64,000 bases of DNA from Lampris incognitus (taxonomy: Eukaryota; Chordata; Actinopteri; Lampriformes; Lampridae). The translations under genes were made by a program, and so were the position numbers. Location of the stretch: positions 27,863,411-27,927,410 of the forward strand of contig NC_079214.1 in the NCBI RefSeq assembly GCF_029633865.1, written 5' to 3'. The notes under the pieces were generated by a model. It was not told the origin of the DNA. It searched no databases and was given only the letters and a program-made list of their open reading frames with translations. This document shows, in pieces, positions 9,750 through 21,535 of the stretch; positions within the stretch are counted from its first letter, which is position 1; each line of letters starts with the position of its first letter.

Positions 9750-11250
9750 TAGTTAAAGTCATGATGATTACATTATCAGTCATTGAGCTGGCAAATGAAC
9801 GTATATATGAAATTTCTTAGAACAGTCTGAAAAGTATTGACGCCTGCAGCCACAAACATTTCACTTGCACTACACCATCTAGGTCTTTTTAGTAATATTC
9901 TCATTGCATCATTATAAGCTACTCAAAGCCTCTGTAAGCTTGCTTTTTTGTAGTTTGACCACAGGCGTGCAGTATAAAGTGGTGTACAATATGCTCTGAA
10001 CAGAGACAACTTCACACTAACTGAACACATACCAAACTTGCGTGAGAGTGTTTGCTTGTCCATACATCATGCGGCATTGCCTATAAATATCATTATCATC
10101 TGTCATTTGTTCAGTAATATAGTGTCCAAGATATTTCACCTTATTACATACCCCAAGATTATTATCAGACCATTTAAAATCAGGAAATTTGAGATAATTG
10201 ACCTCTTTGGTTCTGCAGATCATGACAACACTCTTACTAGCATTATATTTGATATCATGCTCCACACCATATACAGAACATATATCAAGGAGCTGCTGGA
10301 GACCAGCGCTACAGGGACTAAGGATGACAAGGTCATCTGCATACATAATATGGTTCACCAAGGTATTACCAATCATGCACCCAATGTTACAGGCTTTCAA
10401 CTGCTTGGACAAATCATCAATATATAAATTGTAGAGAACTGGAGACAGAATTCCCCCTTGTCTGAGACCATTGCTAACCCCCCAAATGGGGCTGAAACGC
10501 TATTACCCCATTTCACTTGCATAGTCTGGTGGGCATATAGCAATAAGCCAGGATTCTCACAATGTATTTAGGCACCCCTCTTTGATTAACACGATTAACA
10601 CGATCAAAAACTTTAGATGCATCAATAAAACACATAAGAACTGATGAGTTTTGGCCTCTGTATTTGTTTACAATTTCCTTTAAGGCATATATACAAGTGT
10701 CAGTGCCATGTTTAGCTTTAAAACCAAACTGGTTATCTGTGGAGTTGATAAACTCATGCACTCTATCCAGCAGGATTCTTTCTATGACTTTTGACAGTAT
10801 GCTGGCTAGAACTATAGGCCTGTAGTTATTTAGGCTGCATATTTTACCAGCTTATCCTTAATGACTGACTCTAACAGAACAGACAACATTGAGTATGGCA
10901 ACAAGCCATGGACCATAAACCCAATAAAACAAATAGCAAGGAGAAGAGCTATCCTCACACTGGCATATTTAAGGTGTTCAGCAGTAACATGATCTAAACC
11001 ACTTGCCCTGCTAACAGACAGCTTGTTTATAGCTTGGTACACCTTATGTGACATGATCACCATTGAATCATCACTCTCAATATTGCCCACCTTATACACA
11101 TCACTTTGGTCACAGTTGAATAAAGTATTACAAAACTGTCGCCATTACTCAGCAATATTTTCTGTACCGGAGATACCGTCAACAGTGCATGGTAGAGATG
11201 TTTTACAGTTGTTGAGAACTCTCACTTCTTTCCAAAAATTAGCAACATTG
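9750..11250 (-). pseudogene. LINE reverse transcriptase, decayed
   Basis: Reading minus, the pieces include INKLSVSRASGLDHVTAEHL, then FGFKAKHGTDTCIYALKEIV and SSVLMCFIDASKVFDRVNR (RT palm). HIMYADDLVILSPCSAGLQQ carries the catalytic YADD box, and KVKYLGHYITEQMTDDNDIY follows. Several stops separate them. The 3' part at 9840-9960 still encodes recognisable thumb/connection sequence with frame breaks. Confidence 0.85.
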
Positions 11251-11414
11251 TAACAGCTTCTTAGCCATGGAATCTGCCCTCATGGCTTGCTCATTTTTCC
11301 GAATGACGCAAATGGCATATTTGTATTTTGCATTAGTGAGCTTCTTGTGTTGAAGCTCAGGCCTTTGTCTGGGTCTACCTGCCATAGCCATGATTTGAAG
11401 GCTTCACAGGCTTC

Positions 11415-12575
11415 TTCTTCTACAAATATCTGGGGGTTGTTCTCGACAAAAAATTATGCTTTGAAACTCATGTGGCTTCCACATCAAAGAAGGTCCAACA
11501 AAGACTTTTTTTCCTGAGGAAAATGTGGACATTTAATGTCTCCTCCCAGATGATGACTCTCTTTTATACAAGTTTTATTGAAACAGTTTTAACGTACTGT
11601 ATTGTGTCTTGGTTTGGTAACTTGACTCTGGCCAATAGATAGACGTATCAAATGAGCTAGCAGGATTCCAGGGAGGAGCCTAGCCCAGCTTATTGACCTT
11701 TATAAAAGGAGGGTGTTCAGAAAGGCTACTTTCCTTCTGCAGTGCCAAGGTTACCCCCTTCAGCCAGAGTTTGAGCTGTTACCTTCAGATCGTCGGTTGA
11801 GGATGCCCTGTATTAGGACAAAGAGATACAGGGCTTCCTTTGTCCCCACTGCCATCCAGTTGTTAAATAGTAGATAGTATTTATCTGTTGTCTGCAGTTC
11901 GCTAGTTTCCTTGGTCTGTATATTTTGTATTTTATATTTATATTTTGTATTTTATTTGTATTTTTTATTTATTTTTTTAGGTCTGTGAATGTTCTCATAT
12001 ATTTTATATTTTATATATTTTTTAAAAAAAATTTATTTCTGATTTTTCCCTTTTTTCTCCCAATTTAGTGGCCAATTGATCCCTATTTTAATTCAAACAC
12101 CCACCCTCGTATTGCATGCGTTCGCCAACTGCATCTCTCCGGCCGGCAGTCTCGAAGGAGATGCCTCCCCACTTTCGTGACAAGGCGAATCCAAGCCGAA
12201 CCACTGTTTTTCCGACACACAGAGACGCATTCACATGACGAACACAAGCCGACTCCGCCCCCCTCCCGAAGACAGCGTTGCCAATGATTGCTGCTTCATC
12301 GAGTCCGGCCATAGTCGGATCTGACGAGACCGGGGCGCGAACCCCAGTCCCCAGTGGGCAACTGCATCGACACCAAGCCGATGCTTAGACCGCTACGCCA
12401 CCACGGACCCCTTATATTTTATATTTGACCTACTTTGGTTCTCCTTGCCCACTATGTCCTGTTGTCGATTCCGCCTTGGTGTTTGTATATTTTGTCTTTG
12501 TGTGAGAGTTTTTATACTGGCTGCAAACTAATTTCCCTGCAAGGGACAATAAAGATACTTTGACTTTGACTTTGA
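11415..12575 (+). mobile_element. Second LINE 3' fragment nested in the first
   Basis: Plus-strand translation from about 11425 gives a run resembling YLGVVLDKKLCFETHVAST and KVQQRLFFLRKMWTFNVSSQ, the post-RT region of a fish non-LTR element. It ends in its 3' UTR (GCAAGGGACAATAAAG) with a short TTTGAC tandem tail at 12553-12577. A SINE is inserted at about 12065-12412. Confidence 0.75.
12065..12412 (-). mobile_element. SINE (family C), minus
   Basis: Reading minus, a tRNA-like head (GGTGGCGTAGCGGTCTAAGC, B box GGTTCGCGCCCC) is followed by a GC-rich body. The tail contains CAATTGGCCACTAAATTGGG and an A-rich end. Confidence 0.7.
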
Positions 12576-13246
12576 CTCTTCATGATCCCTAGCTACATAC
12601 TTGTTCCAACCAGGCCTGATGTTATGTGTCTTATTTTTATACTTGTAGTAGGGCTTACTGCCTTCATACAAAGCACTAACAATATCATCATACATGCAGC
12701 AGAGATCTCACCTATGCCTCATATCCTTACAATTAATGTCTCTGCACATAACTGCATCTCTAAGCAGATGTATATTACCCAAGGTTTCATCTGTACGGGC
12801 ATGATAGGCTAAGATGTCCTCCTTTGTAAGAGTTGACCAGTCCAACCTTCCTGCGTTGTCACTATCTCCATTACTAGATAGCACAAGTAATGTTCAACAT
12901 TTATAGCCATAGCAAGAGGTATGTGATCCGTCGTTGCTGCCCCATACATAATACTCATACTCCCCAATGAGGCATGTGCATCAGCAGTGCAAATACAGTG
13001 GTCCAGCCATGACATACTGTGCCAGGCCTCACTTATGTATGTATAACTTATTTATAGGCAAAAGCACTTTGCTTGACAATATAAGGTTATTGTCTTGACA
13101 GAACTGAGCTATGTGATTAGCAAATAATGAGTTCCTGTCTGAGATATCCACATTTAAATCCTCAATGACATACACACTGAAAGAAGTATCTTGAATAAAG
13201 GAATTGATGTATGCAAGCCTAATAAATGCCTATAGCCTATATAATA
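12575..13246 (-). pseudogene. LINE apurinic-type endonuclease, decayed
   Basis: The minus frame 13015-12809 has SWLDHCICTADAHASLGSMS and AATTDHIPLAMAINVE, the SDH-type C-terminal motif of LINE endonucleases. Upstream pieces are frameshifted. The coding sequence is interrupted at 13247-13259 by the Penelope target site. Confidence 0.7.
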
Positions 13247-13503
13247 TCAGTGATTGATGTCTTGATGCATGCTTAATAATCCAGGTAAGGAAATCCCAGA
13301 AAGTTGAATTAGTGCATCTGGACACGTTTATTGAGAGAGAAATGTTTCATCAAAGTGACCTCTTCAGTCTCAACTGGCTGCAGGTATCCCCACCCTTATA
13401 AACAATACAGTGGCATAATGTCCGAAAACAAGGATCGGTTTCATAAGCAAATTACCATGACCATTAACTAGAGTTACAATGGCGGTGTGTACTATTCACA
13501 GAG

Positions 13504-13858
13504 AAGAAATAAGAAAGCCACTTTATTGTGTCATTGTAGGTTACAATGAATTTGTTCTCTGCATTTAACCCATCCTATTGTATAAGAGCAGTGGACAGCT
13601 GCAGCACCCGGGGACCAACTCCAGTTCTTCTTTTCATTGCCTTGATCAGGGGCACAGACAGGAGTATTAACCCTAACATGCATGTCTTTTTGATGGTGGG
13701 AGGAAACCGGAGCACTCGGAGGAAACCCACGCAGACACGGAGTGAACACACAAATTCCACACTGAAAGGATGTGGGACGGCCTGGGGTTCAAACCAGGAC
13801 CTTCTTGCTGTGAGGCAACAGTGTTAACTACTGGACCACCATAACACCCAGGATTGGG
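13504..13858 (-). mobile_element. tRNA-derived SINE (family B), minus
   Basis: It shares sequence throughout with 23470-23765, 26868-27199 and 58198-58530. The tRNA-like head has the B box as GGTTTGAACCCC on minus. The body has GGTTTCCTCCCACCATCAAA, and the tail has TGACACAATAAAGTGGCTTT. It is inserted in the Penelope element. Confidence 0.85.
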
Positions 13859-14065
13859 GAACAGTTGCAATCACAGCATTGTAAGAAGGTGACAGATGTA
13901 TTCTTAGCCCCCCTGGTCATTCCCTCTTTACATGGATGGCCTCTTTGACTCCTTGTTCAAACCAGCATTCCTCTCTGTCAAGGATGTGATGTGTACATCC
14001 TTATCCTTGAAAGAGTGTGGTGGATATACCTGCAGTCAGTTGAGACTGAAGAGGTCACTTAGATG

Positions 14066-15187
14066 AGTTGCTCGCTCCTGCAGATTTCCTTTCTATAACA
14101 TCAGGAGGATTCGCCCATTCCTCACTAACGAGATGGCACAGGTGCTCATCCAGGCTCTGGTCATCTCCCGGCTGGACGACGGCAACTCCCTCCTTGCTGG
14201 TGTCCTGGCATCGGCCATCAGACCTCTGGAGGTTGTTCAGAAAGCTGCAGCTCGTCTGGTGTTCAACCGCCCTAAGTTCTCCCACACAACTCCCCTTCTC
14301 ATGTCCCTACACTGGCTCCCAGTAGCTGCTCGCATCCAGTTTAAGACTCTGGTGCTAGCCTACAGGGCAGTGAAAGAAACAGCTCCTTCTCCAAAGGAAT
14401 TGAATCGAGTGCAACTGGACTTGGGATATATCTGTGAAGACGTTTTGCCTCTCATCCAAGAGGCTTCATCAGTTCATGCCTTTCTGACTAGACCAAGATA
14501 GTCTGACTGGCTGGTGATGAAACTCCTAGTTTCACCACCAGAGTTTCATCATCAGCCAGTCAGACTAGCTTGGTCTAGTCAGAAAGGCACGAACTGATGA
14601 AGCCTCTTGGATGAGAGGCGACATGTCTTCACGGATATATACCAAGTCCAGTTGCACTCGATTCAATTCCTTTGGATAACCATGACCTGGATGAATGAGA
14701 ACATTCACAGACAAACAGCTCCTTCCTATCTCCAGGCCATGGTCAAGCCCTACACCCCCACCGACCACTTCGCTCTGCTGCCTTGGGACACCTGGTTGCC
14801 CCGTCGCTCAGAGGCCCCTGCTGATGATGGACCCGGTCACGGTTCTTTTCTGTCCAAGCCCCACAGTGATGGAATGAACTCCCCACTGATGTCAGGACAG
14901 CGGAGTCACTGCCCATCTTTCGGCGCAGGTTGAAAACTCACTTCTTCAAGAACTACTACCCTGTGACTTGCTCGTAGCACTTATTGTATTCACTCATTAG
15001 AAAAAAAAAATGTCTTTCTTGCGCTCTTACTTTAGCACTGGTTTTGCTCTTAGATGCTTGTTTAGAGAGAAGATGCACTTATGACCTCTGATGACTAGTA
15101 GTTCTCCTGATTTCCTATGTTAAATGTGCTTATTGTAAGTCGCTTTGGATAAAAGTGTCTGCTAAATGACTGCAATGTAATGTAATG
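14066..15187 (+). mobile_element. L2-clade LINE 3' end
   Basis: The ORF2 C-terminus reads LIQALVISRLDDGNSLLAGV, EVVQKAAARLVFNRPKFSHT and LLMSLHWLPVAARIQFKTLV, which is diagnostic of L2. The 3' UTR ends with GTAAGTCGCTTTGGATAAAA and an AATGTAATG repeat tail. The possible flanking duplication ATGAGT is short. The ORF is split at 14389 by a 323-bp palindromic insertion and resumes with the same protein after it. Confidence 0.9.
14390..14712. mobile_element. Palindromic Penelope-tail insertion
   Basis: Two copies of the Penelope tail (also at 1245-1407) lie head to head. The left arm at about 14394-14520 is minus, the right arm at about 14545-14712 is plus, and a short unique centre joins them. 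A 13-bp perfect duplication AAACAGCTCCTTC flanks the insertion (14377-14389 and 14713-14725). Confidence 0.88.
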
Positions 15188-15638
15188 AGTGATGAAACGT
15201 TTCTCCCAATGAACGTTGTGTCCAGATGAACTGATTCAGCTTTCTGTGATGTCAGTGATTGATGCTGCCATGATGGCACGTGACAGACAACAGTGGAAGG
15301 AATAGAAAAAAACCCGAGGTAGTCATATAACAACATTAGTTGGAGGCAATCTCTATGCCCCTGAATGCCAATAAGCGGCCCGTGAGGCAGGTCCGGCCCA
15401 CGAGAGCCAAATGTCTGGCCCCCGCCGACCCACAGTCACTAACGCACCTGTCATAACATATGAAACTAAGTGCACAGCATGTGAAATAAAGTGCATGCTG
15501 CACTACTTTATTTTGACCTCACCCCACACCATACACTTGACCCATACCGTAGACATAAGACGTACTCTCTACAGTCCTTGACTAGACAGAGCCACTCACC
15601 AGCTACATCACAGATAATAACTGTCCTAAACCAAAAAC

Positions 15639-17240
15639 ATGGCCTGTGTGAAAAAGTTGATAGTCGACCAGGAAAACCATCAGTTAAAATCTTACTGGAT
15701 GGGTCAGTTCTGTTTTATTTTACCGGACCACGCCAATGCCAAACCGACATGTTTAATATGCATGCAGACCGTAGCTAAATCTCAAGCGGCACTTCAACTC
15801 TATGCTTGCTACCAGTTTTAATGCCAACTACCCTACAAAATCAGATCACCTTAAACGAAAAATAGTAAATATGATATCATCATACAAGTACTCCATTTCT
15901 ACTATCTGTAACTCAACATCGGCACAAGAGAGTGCAATAACGGCATCATTGCATGTTTCATAGAACCTTGCTAAAGCTAAGAAGTCATTCACTGATGCTG
16001 AGTTGATTAAAACGTGTGCAATTGATATGGCTGGCAAAGTTTTAAGTCATGATGAGAAAAACAAGAAAACAGTTGTGGAGCTATTAAAGCAGGTGCCATT
16101 GTCAGCTAACATGGCAACAAGAACAGTACAACTTTTAGTGGAGGAGTGTTTTTCCAATCTACTCACCGATTTGAAGAAAGCAGAAGCCTTATCACTAGCC
16201 ATAGACTCGTCCTGTGACCAAATCAATATGCAACAGTTATCTGTGTTCCCAAGATTTTTTGATGGGAAGACCTTTCAGGAAGATCTACTTTGTTTGCTTC
16301 CTCTGCCTGGGCACACAACTGGGGAAATCATCTTTAATGAATTAACACAGTTCTTTGAGAAGAATGGCTTGGATGTGAGCAAAATTGTGTCTGTTGTCAC
16401 CAATGGGGCTACATCAATTGTGAGACAACACAAGGGCTTGGTAAACAGGCATGCAGCTGTTAACCCAGAGCTCTTTGCATTTCATTGCATTATTCACAAA
16501 TCAGTGTTGTGCACTAAACTGTGTGGGGAAATGGAAGAGGCGATGGATAGTGATGAGACTGGTAAATTTTGTTCTCTAGAGTTCTAGTCTGCAACATTGC
16601 CTTTTCAGAGCATTGCAGGAGGAAATGTCAGTGGAACATAAGGAACTTTTGCTGCATAATGATGTATGCTGGCTGAGCAAACACCGTGTTGGAGGGGGTC
16701 TGCAGCCTGTGCGATGAGCTTGTGTAATTTTTATCCAGACTGTGGAGCCAAAAAGCCCAAGAATATCAGAGGTTTTTAAGTAACAATAAGGTGTGGGCAT
16801 GTGCTATTTTTTGTGTGACATCATGTCTCATCTAAATCAACTTAATCTGCAAATACAAGGCAAGAGCCACACTGTTGTAAACATGTACGAGGCAGTTGAA
16901 GCTTTCTGGCCAAAGCTGGACCTTTTGGAGAGAGACATTCACGGGAGAAAGTTGCACTTTCCACGTCTGCAGGAGCATTGCTAGAAGAATGAAATGCGGG
17001 AGGATCCAGCGATGAAGGATTTCGTGATGAGTCTGGTAGAAAACTTCAAGGGATGATTTGAAAGTTTGAAAGCTCCCCTAAACTCTTAGGTGACATCGTC
17101 CTCTCCCTGAGACAGCTGTTTTCTGTTTTGGCTGACGGCCAGTGGACTGCAGAGGCCAGATGGCTGGTACCTTCCATAGATGAGGCAACTCTTCAGATGG
17201 AGTTCTTGGAGAATGAGAGCATCTGATTTGTTCTAAGCAC
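15639..17240 (+). pseudogene. hAT transposase pseudogene (ZBED5/GTF2IRD2-like)
   Basis: The frame begins MACVKKLIVDQENHQLKSYW, then FILPDHANAKPTCLICMQTV, a BED-like zinc finger start. The next part (16003-16587) includes AEALSLAIDSSCDQINMQQL and GLDVSKIVSVVTNGATSIVR, matching the RNase H-fold region of hAT transposases related to vertebrate ZBED5 and GTF2IRD2. Later pieces (16793-17220) are fragmentary. At least three frame changes and several stops make it non-functional. Confidence 0.82.
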
Positions 17241-17639
17241 AACACAAGGACGGTGGGATGAGTGAGTTTTGGATCAACATGGTTCCGCAAGCTCAATTCA
17301 AAAAACAGGAGAGCTATTACAACCTTCCTACTAACAATTTTCCCCTCCATGTGCATATGTGAGTCATAGTTTTTTTCAATGAACGTGATCAAGAACCAGG
17401 AAAGAAACACTCTCCAGTGCACATCTTGGCCAATGCCTCAGGCTTGCCACAACAGAATACAGGCTCGACATCAGAAGGATTGCCTCATCCCATCGCTCTC
17501 ACTTCTCTCACTGATTGGTGAATGAACATTCATTTATTTTTGTCCATTTGTCCATAATTAAATGGTTGGTTTTGGACTTATTTTGTTTCAGGAGTGCATT
17601 TTTTTTCTTGTGTGACCCTCAACACAGGTTTTAAGAATC

Positions 17640-17755
17640 CCAGGCTTAAATTATTACAACTACCACCACCATAACTACTACTACTACTAATGATAATAAT
17701 AAAATTAGTAATAACAATAATGATAATAATAATAATAATTTTAATAGCAACAACA
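17640..17755. repeat. ACT/AAT trinucleotide-rich repeat
   Basis: Imperfect ACC, ACT and AAT triplets give low-complexity open frames on minus (Ile- and Val-rich) that are not genes. Confidence 0.85.
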
Positions 17756-17870
17756 ATCTCTGCACCCCCCACCCCTCCCCGCTGGACGTTTTGGCCCTTG
17801 GCTTGGCATGCATGACATGATTTGGCCCTTGGGGGAAACTAATTGGGGAACCCTGCTCCATACCATCCTT

Positions 17871-18819
17871 TGTATTTTTCCAGTGAGCTGAAATGTAGAT
17901 GGTGTAAGCATCCATATGTGCATGTTGACACATATCTCTCACTGCATTGTTTATAATCTATGATTTTATTTTCTGTTCTCGTCTTCCATCTTTTGTTTTC
18001 ATGTCTTGAGTTTTTATCTGTATTTATATTCTCAAAGTGGCTTTAAAACTATATAAATCCAACATTACTATATTCATATTGTACTGTGTATCACTTTTGC
18101 GGTTAGAATGTGAGTCAATCAATGATGTATTTTACAAGTTATTCAGCACAGAGGCGCTGACCTAAGTCCAAGACCACAACACTGGATTACAAGAACTTCC
18201 TCATAGTCTATTTGGATGATACTTAAGTTCCCATTTGAACCCGTGGTGTGGGTGGATTGGAAGAGGTTGCCTGGTGCACTCTCAGCATGCCTGTAAGCAG
18301 GTGTATTTGCTCAGCGTCACATGACTTTTGAAACCACACAGCTGTGGTAACAGATCACAGGCAGCTTGCTGCAGGGGACCATGCTCACTTCCCTGAAACA
18401 GATGTTCACCTCTGACCCTTGACCTCCCACTCAGCACTTCTTTTCCTGTCCACCCTAACCACTGAGGAGGTGGAAAATAGTGTACACATACTTTTAGTCT
18501 CCCATCAGCTCACAATTGGTGTCTCGAGGTCTTACTGACTGAAATCTGAAGGATGACAGTGCGCTTTGTGCAACAAAGTACAATATTTGCCCACCATTTA
18601 GTTTTGTGTTACTAATCCATACGAAGATGATAACAATATTTCACATAGATGCCATCAAAATGGATTTGCATCTTGAGCTGCACCTTGGCAACATCCTATT
18701 TCATTGTGTTTACTATAATACATCATCAGGTCATCTGGTCAATAGTTTTTGAACTATGCCTAAAGTCAGCATGTTTGATGTAGCTACTGTGTAACACTTG
18801 TGACTCATTTCTCTTTTAG
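17871..18819. other. Non-coding, upstream of first recognised pir exon
   Basis: No repeat family or exon is recognised. The missing N-terminal pirin exons (with the HPH iron-ligand motif) were sought here and not found. A good polypyrimidine tract and acceptor closes the interval at 18811-18819. Confidence 0.4.
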
Positions 18820-18884
18820 AGGGGGTCTTAGCTCATGAAGACTTCTGTGGCCACTCAGGGCAACTGAAACCTGGGGATTTGCAG
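18820..18884 (+). pseudogene. pir: pir exon encoding AHEDFCGHSGQLKPGDLQ
   Basis: The acceptor CTCTTTTAG is followed by a 65-nt exon. It reads GVLAHEDFCGHSGQLKPGDLQ after two bases of a split codon and ends at CAG|GTACTT in phase 0. It matches the segment after the first cupin HPHRGFET motif in pirins. This exon itself is undamaged. Confidence 0.85.
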
Positions 18885-20033
18885 GTACTTTGGGATCAAT
18901 GCATCAATAATCGTGAAATGAAACATTTAAAGCATAATTGGTTAAAAAAACAAAATGAATTCAACAGCCAGATACGTTTTTTGATCTTCCTTTCTTGAAA
19001 CTTGATGTGATGTGTTATTTCTTCATGATAGGAAAATCCTTTGAATGACTAAAATGAGAACAAGAGACATTGACTTCATTTTTTTTATTTGAATAAAACT
19101 CTGTAAAGAGAGAACAATGCGTTGTCAGGAAGACACACATACACATTTGCACAATATACAAACATAGTACATTTACTGCTTACCACCCACATTAAGTAGG
19201 TATGATGTGTGGTGTTTTTTTTCTTTTTTTTAAGTTGTCAAGTTACATACACACATACAGTCAGCTGATCTTGCTATAGCCGGCTATGTGTACACCCTCT
19301 GTGGGAGTTTGGCTTCTTGGGGAGGTTACTAATACTGAAATCATCAACTAACCAACAAATGTACAAACGCCTGCTTGACCTTTTAGTTTGAGTTTCCCAA
19401 AGAATGGCATTAAAGGAAGTAGTAAAGACATCACGAGTTGCCCCAAGACATTTCTTGGTGAATGACAGAAGGCATGAATGCACACATTTAACAATGTACA
19501 GACAGACACGATGAATTCACACACATACAGTAAAGCCTCATTGATTGATACTGGATCAATACTGGCTGGTTATTCACAAGTTAACCTCTGCATGGTGTTT
19601 TGAAATGCATGCATCTTCACATTTTAAATCTTAAGTCAGACTTGATCAAATATTTTAGTTCATTTGAGTACTTGAACATTTCAGAAATGTGTCCATCCAT
19701 TCTCCCTCGGTTTCAGTTAATTGTATTGTCCATGCCTTTTGAGATAATGCAAAGACAGAAATTGATTTAGCCTTCTTCAGCAGACAGTAATAAAAAAAAA
19801 CCCACTGTGCTCGGGTGAATCGTCTAGATAAATAGTCACAGGCAAGCTGCACTAAACCAGAGAGAGTGGAAATTTCCAGCTGCCCTATTGCTGGGGGAGA
19901 AGCTCTTAAGCTGAACTTCACTTCATGCTGTTATGGATCACCACCTGAAATCAGCTCTACATACCTCCTTTGTAGTCTTCCCTTCTTCAGATTGAACAGG
20001 ATGATTGTGCAAATTTTGGTTCGTGTATGCGTA
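18885..20033. other. pir: pir intron, no gene recognised
   Basis: AT-rich intronic sequence without a recognised repeat family. Short open frames at 19274-19921 have no recognisable domain. Confidence 0.4.
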
Positions 20034-21243
20034 TACACTGATGAGCCAAAACATTATGACCACTCACAGGTGAACTGAATAACGCTGATCATCTCCAAAC
20101 AAGGGCACATGTCCAGGTCTGGGTAGATTAGATGGTAAGTGAACAATCAGTTCTCGTAGTCAACGTGTTGGATGCAGAAAGAAATGGGCAGGAATAAAGA
20201 CCTGAGAGACTTTGACAAGGTCCAAATTGTTATGGCCAGATGACTGGGCCAGAGCACCTCTGAATCAGCAAGGCTTGTGGGTTGCTCCCAGACAGCAGCA
20301 GTGAGTAACTACCAGCAGGATCCGAGGAGGGACAAACCACAAACCAGCGACAGGTTGTTGGACATCCAAGGCTCATTGATGTGCGAGGGCAACAAAGGCA
20401 ATACCGTCTGCTCCAGACTGACAGAAGGTCTACTGTGGCACAAGTAACAGAACATTTTAATGTTTACAGGAGGAATGAGTCACAACACACAGTGCATGTG
20501 TATGGGGTTGCGTAGCCTCAGACTGGTCGGAGTGCCCATGATGACCCCTGTCCACCATCAAAAGTGCCTACAATGGGCATGCGAGCATCAGAACTGGATC
20601 TTGGAGCAGTGGAAGAAGGTCACCTGGTCCGATGAGTCCTGTTTTATTTTAGATCACATGGATGGCCATGTACATGTATGCCGTATACCTGGGGAAGTGA
20701 AGGCACCAGGATGCACTGTGGGAAGATGACAAGCAGATGGAGGGAGTGTGATGCTCTGGACAAAGTTCTGCTGGAAAACCCTGGGTCCGTCCATTCATGT
20801 GGACATCAATTTGACACGTGCCACCTACTTAAACATTGTTGCAGACCAGGTACACCCCTTCAGAGCAATAGTATTCCCTGATGGCAGTGGCCTCTTTCAG
20901 CAGGATAATGCACCCTGCCTCACTACACATATTGCTTGGCAATGGTTTGAAGAACATGACAAAGTGTTCAAGGTGTTGCCTTGGCCTCCAAATTCTCCAG
21001 AACCCAATGTGATTGAGCATCTGTGGGATGTGGTGAACTGACAAGTCGGATCCACGGCAGCTCCACCTTGTAACTTACAGGACTTGAAGGATCTGCTGCT
21101 AATGTTTTGGTGCCAGATACCACACGACATCTTCAGGGGTCATGTAGAGTCCATGTCTCAGCGGGTCGGGGTTGTTATGGCAGCACACTGAGGACCAACA
21201 GCATAGTAGACAGGTGTTCATAATGTTTTGGCTTATCAGTGTA
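20034..21243 (+). mobile_element. Tc1-like transposon 1
   Basis: TA-flanked ends carry inverted repeats: CACTGATGAGCCAAAACATT at 20036 and AATGTTTTGGCTTATCAGTG ending at 21241. Fragments of the transposase survive at 20460-21041, for example LFQQDNAPCLTTHIAWQWFE (second catalytic Asp) and PPNSPEPNVIEHLWDVVN (where the Asp of the usual PDLNPIEHLW motif is Glu, while the catalytic Glu is kept). Multiple frame shifts make it inactive. Confidence 0.92.
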
Positions 21244-21334
21244 TGTGTGATTTTTTTTTTTTTTCACAAATTAGTCGATGTATTTGCATCTCTTGCTCTC
21301 TGGGTGTCTGATACTCTCTTTCCTTGTCCACCTG

Positions 21335-21535
21335 TGGATGACTGCAGGCCGGGGGGTGGTCCATGCTGGGAGGCCCATGTCAGAGGAGCCTGTGGTGGGT
21401 TTACAGCTGAGGGTGAATCTGCCAAAACAAGACAAAATGGTAGAACCAGCCTGTCAAGAACTCGGGGGCAAAGGCATTCCCAAACCTAGCCAAGGAGGAG
21501 TAACCGTAGTCGTTATCTCAGGTGAAGCCTTGGGG
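21335..21535 (+). pseudogene. pir: pir exon WMTAGRG...ISGEALG with lost Glu ligand
   Basis: A 67-codon stretch runs from WMTAGRGVVHAGRPMSEEP to VTVVVISGEALG and aligns end to end with one pirin segment. In pirins the motif is HAE, where His and Glu (His101 and Glu103 in human, from memory) bind iron; here it is HAG. A conserved Trp in QLWVN is Arg. The base pair before the exon is TG, not AG; the next AG (21337-21338 region, GCAG) would shift the frame. The 3' donor is GG|GCAAGT, a GC-type site. Confidence 0.85.

Larger units (their letters stand above)
13260..15251 (-). mobile_element. Second Penelope-like element with 13-bp TSD
   Basis: The element is bounded by the perfect repeat TCAGTGATTGATG at 13247-13259 and 15252-15264. 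Its ends are inverted relative to each other: about 13278-13355 and 15187-15246 share a diverged sequence around GATGAAACGTTTCTC and TGTCCAGATGAACT. Coding remnants (about 13900-14050, minus) resemble the Penelope HSF-KD-DV endonuclease region. It hosts a SINE (13504-13858) and an L2 tail (14066-15187). Confidence 0.8.
9500..15370 (-). mobile_element. Non-LTR retrotransposon with nested insertions
   Basis: Fragments of one LINE ORF2 appear in order on minus: endonuclease (about 12575-13246, and probably 15265-15370), then RT (9750-11250). They are interrupted by a second LINE with a SINE (about 11415-12575) and by a Penelope element (13260-15251). Every coding piece contains stops or frameshifts. 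Outer limits are approximate. Confidence 0.7.
15372..17870 (+). mobile_element. hAT DNA transposon remnant
   Basis: Degenerate hAT-type ends (GCGGCCCGTGAGGCAGGTCC on the left, GGCCCTTGGGGGAAACTAAT on the right) flank a dead transposase. I cannot define an exact 8-bp target duplication. A trinucleotide-rich microsatellite lies at 17655-17745. Confidence 0.65.

Noticed and set aside
17646..17942. Minus open frame with long Leu/Ile/Val runs
   Set aside because: It is a translation of a trinucleotide repeat, not a membrane protein.
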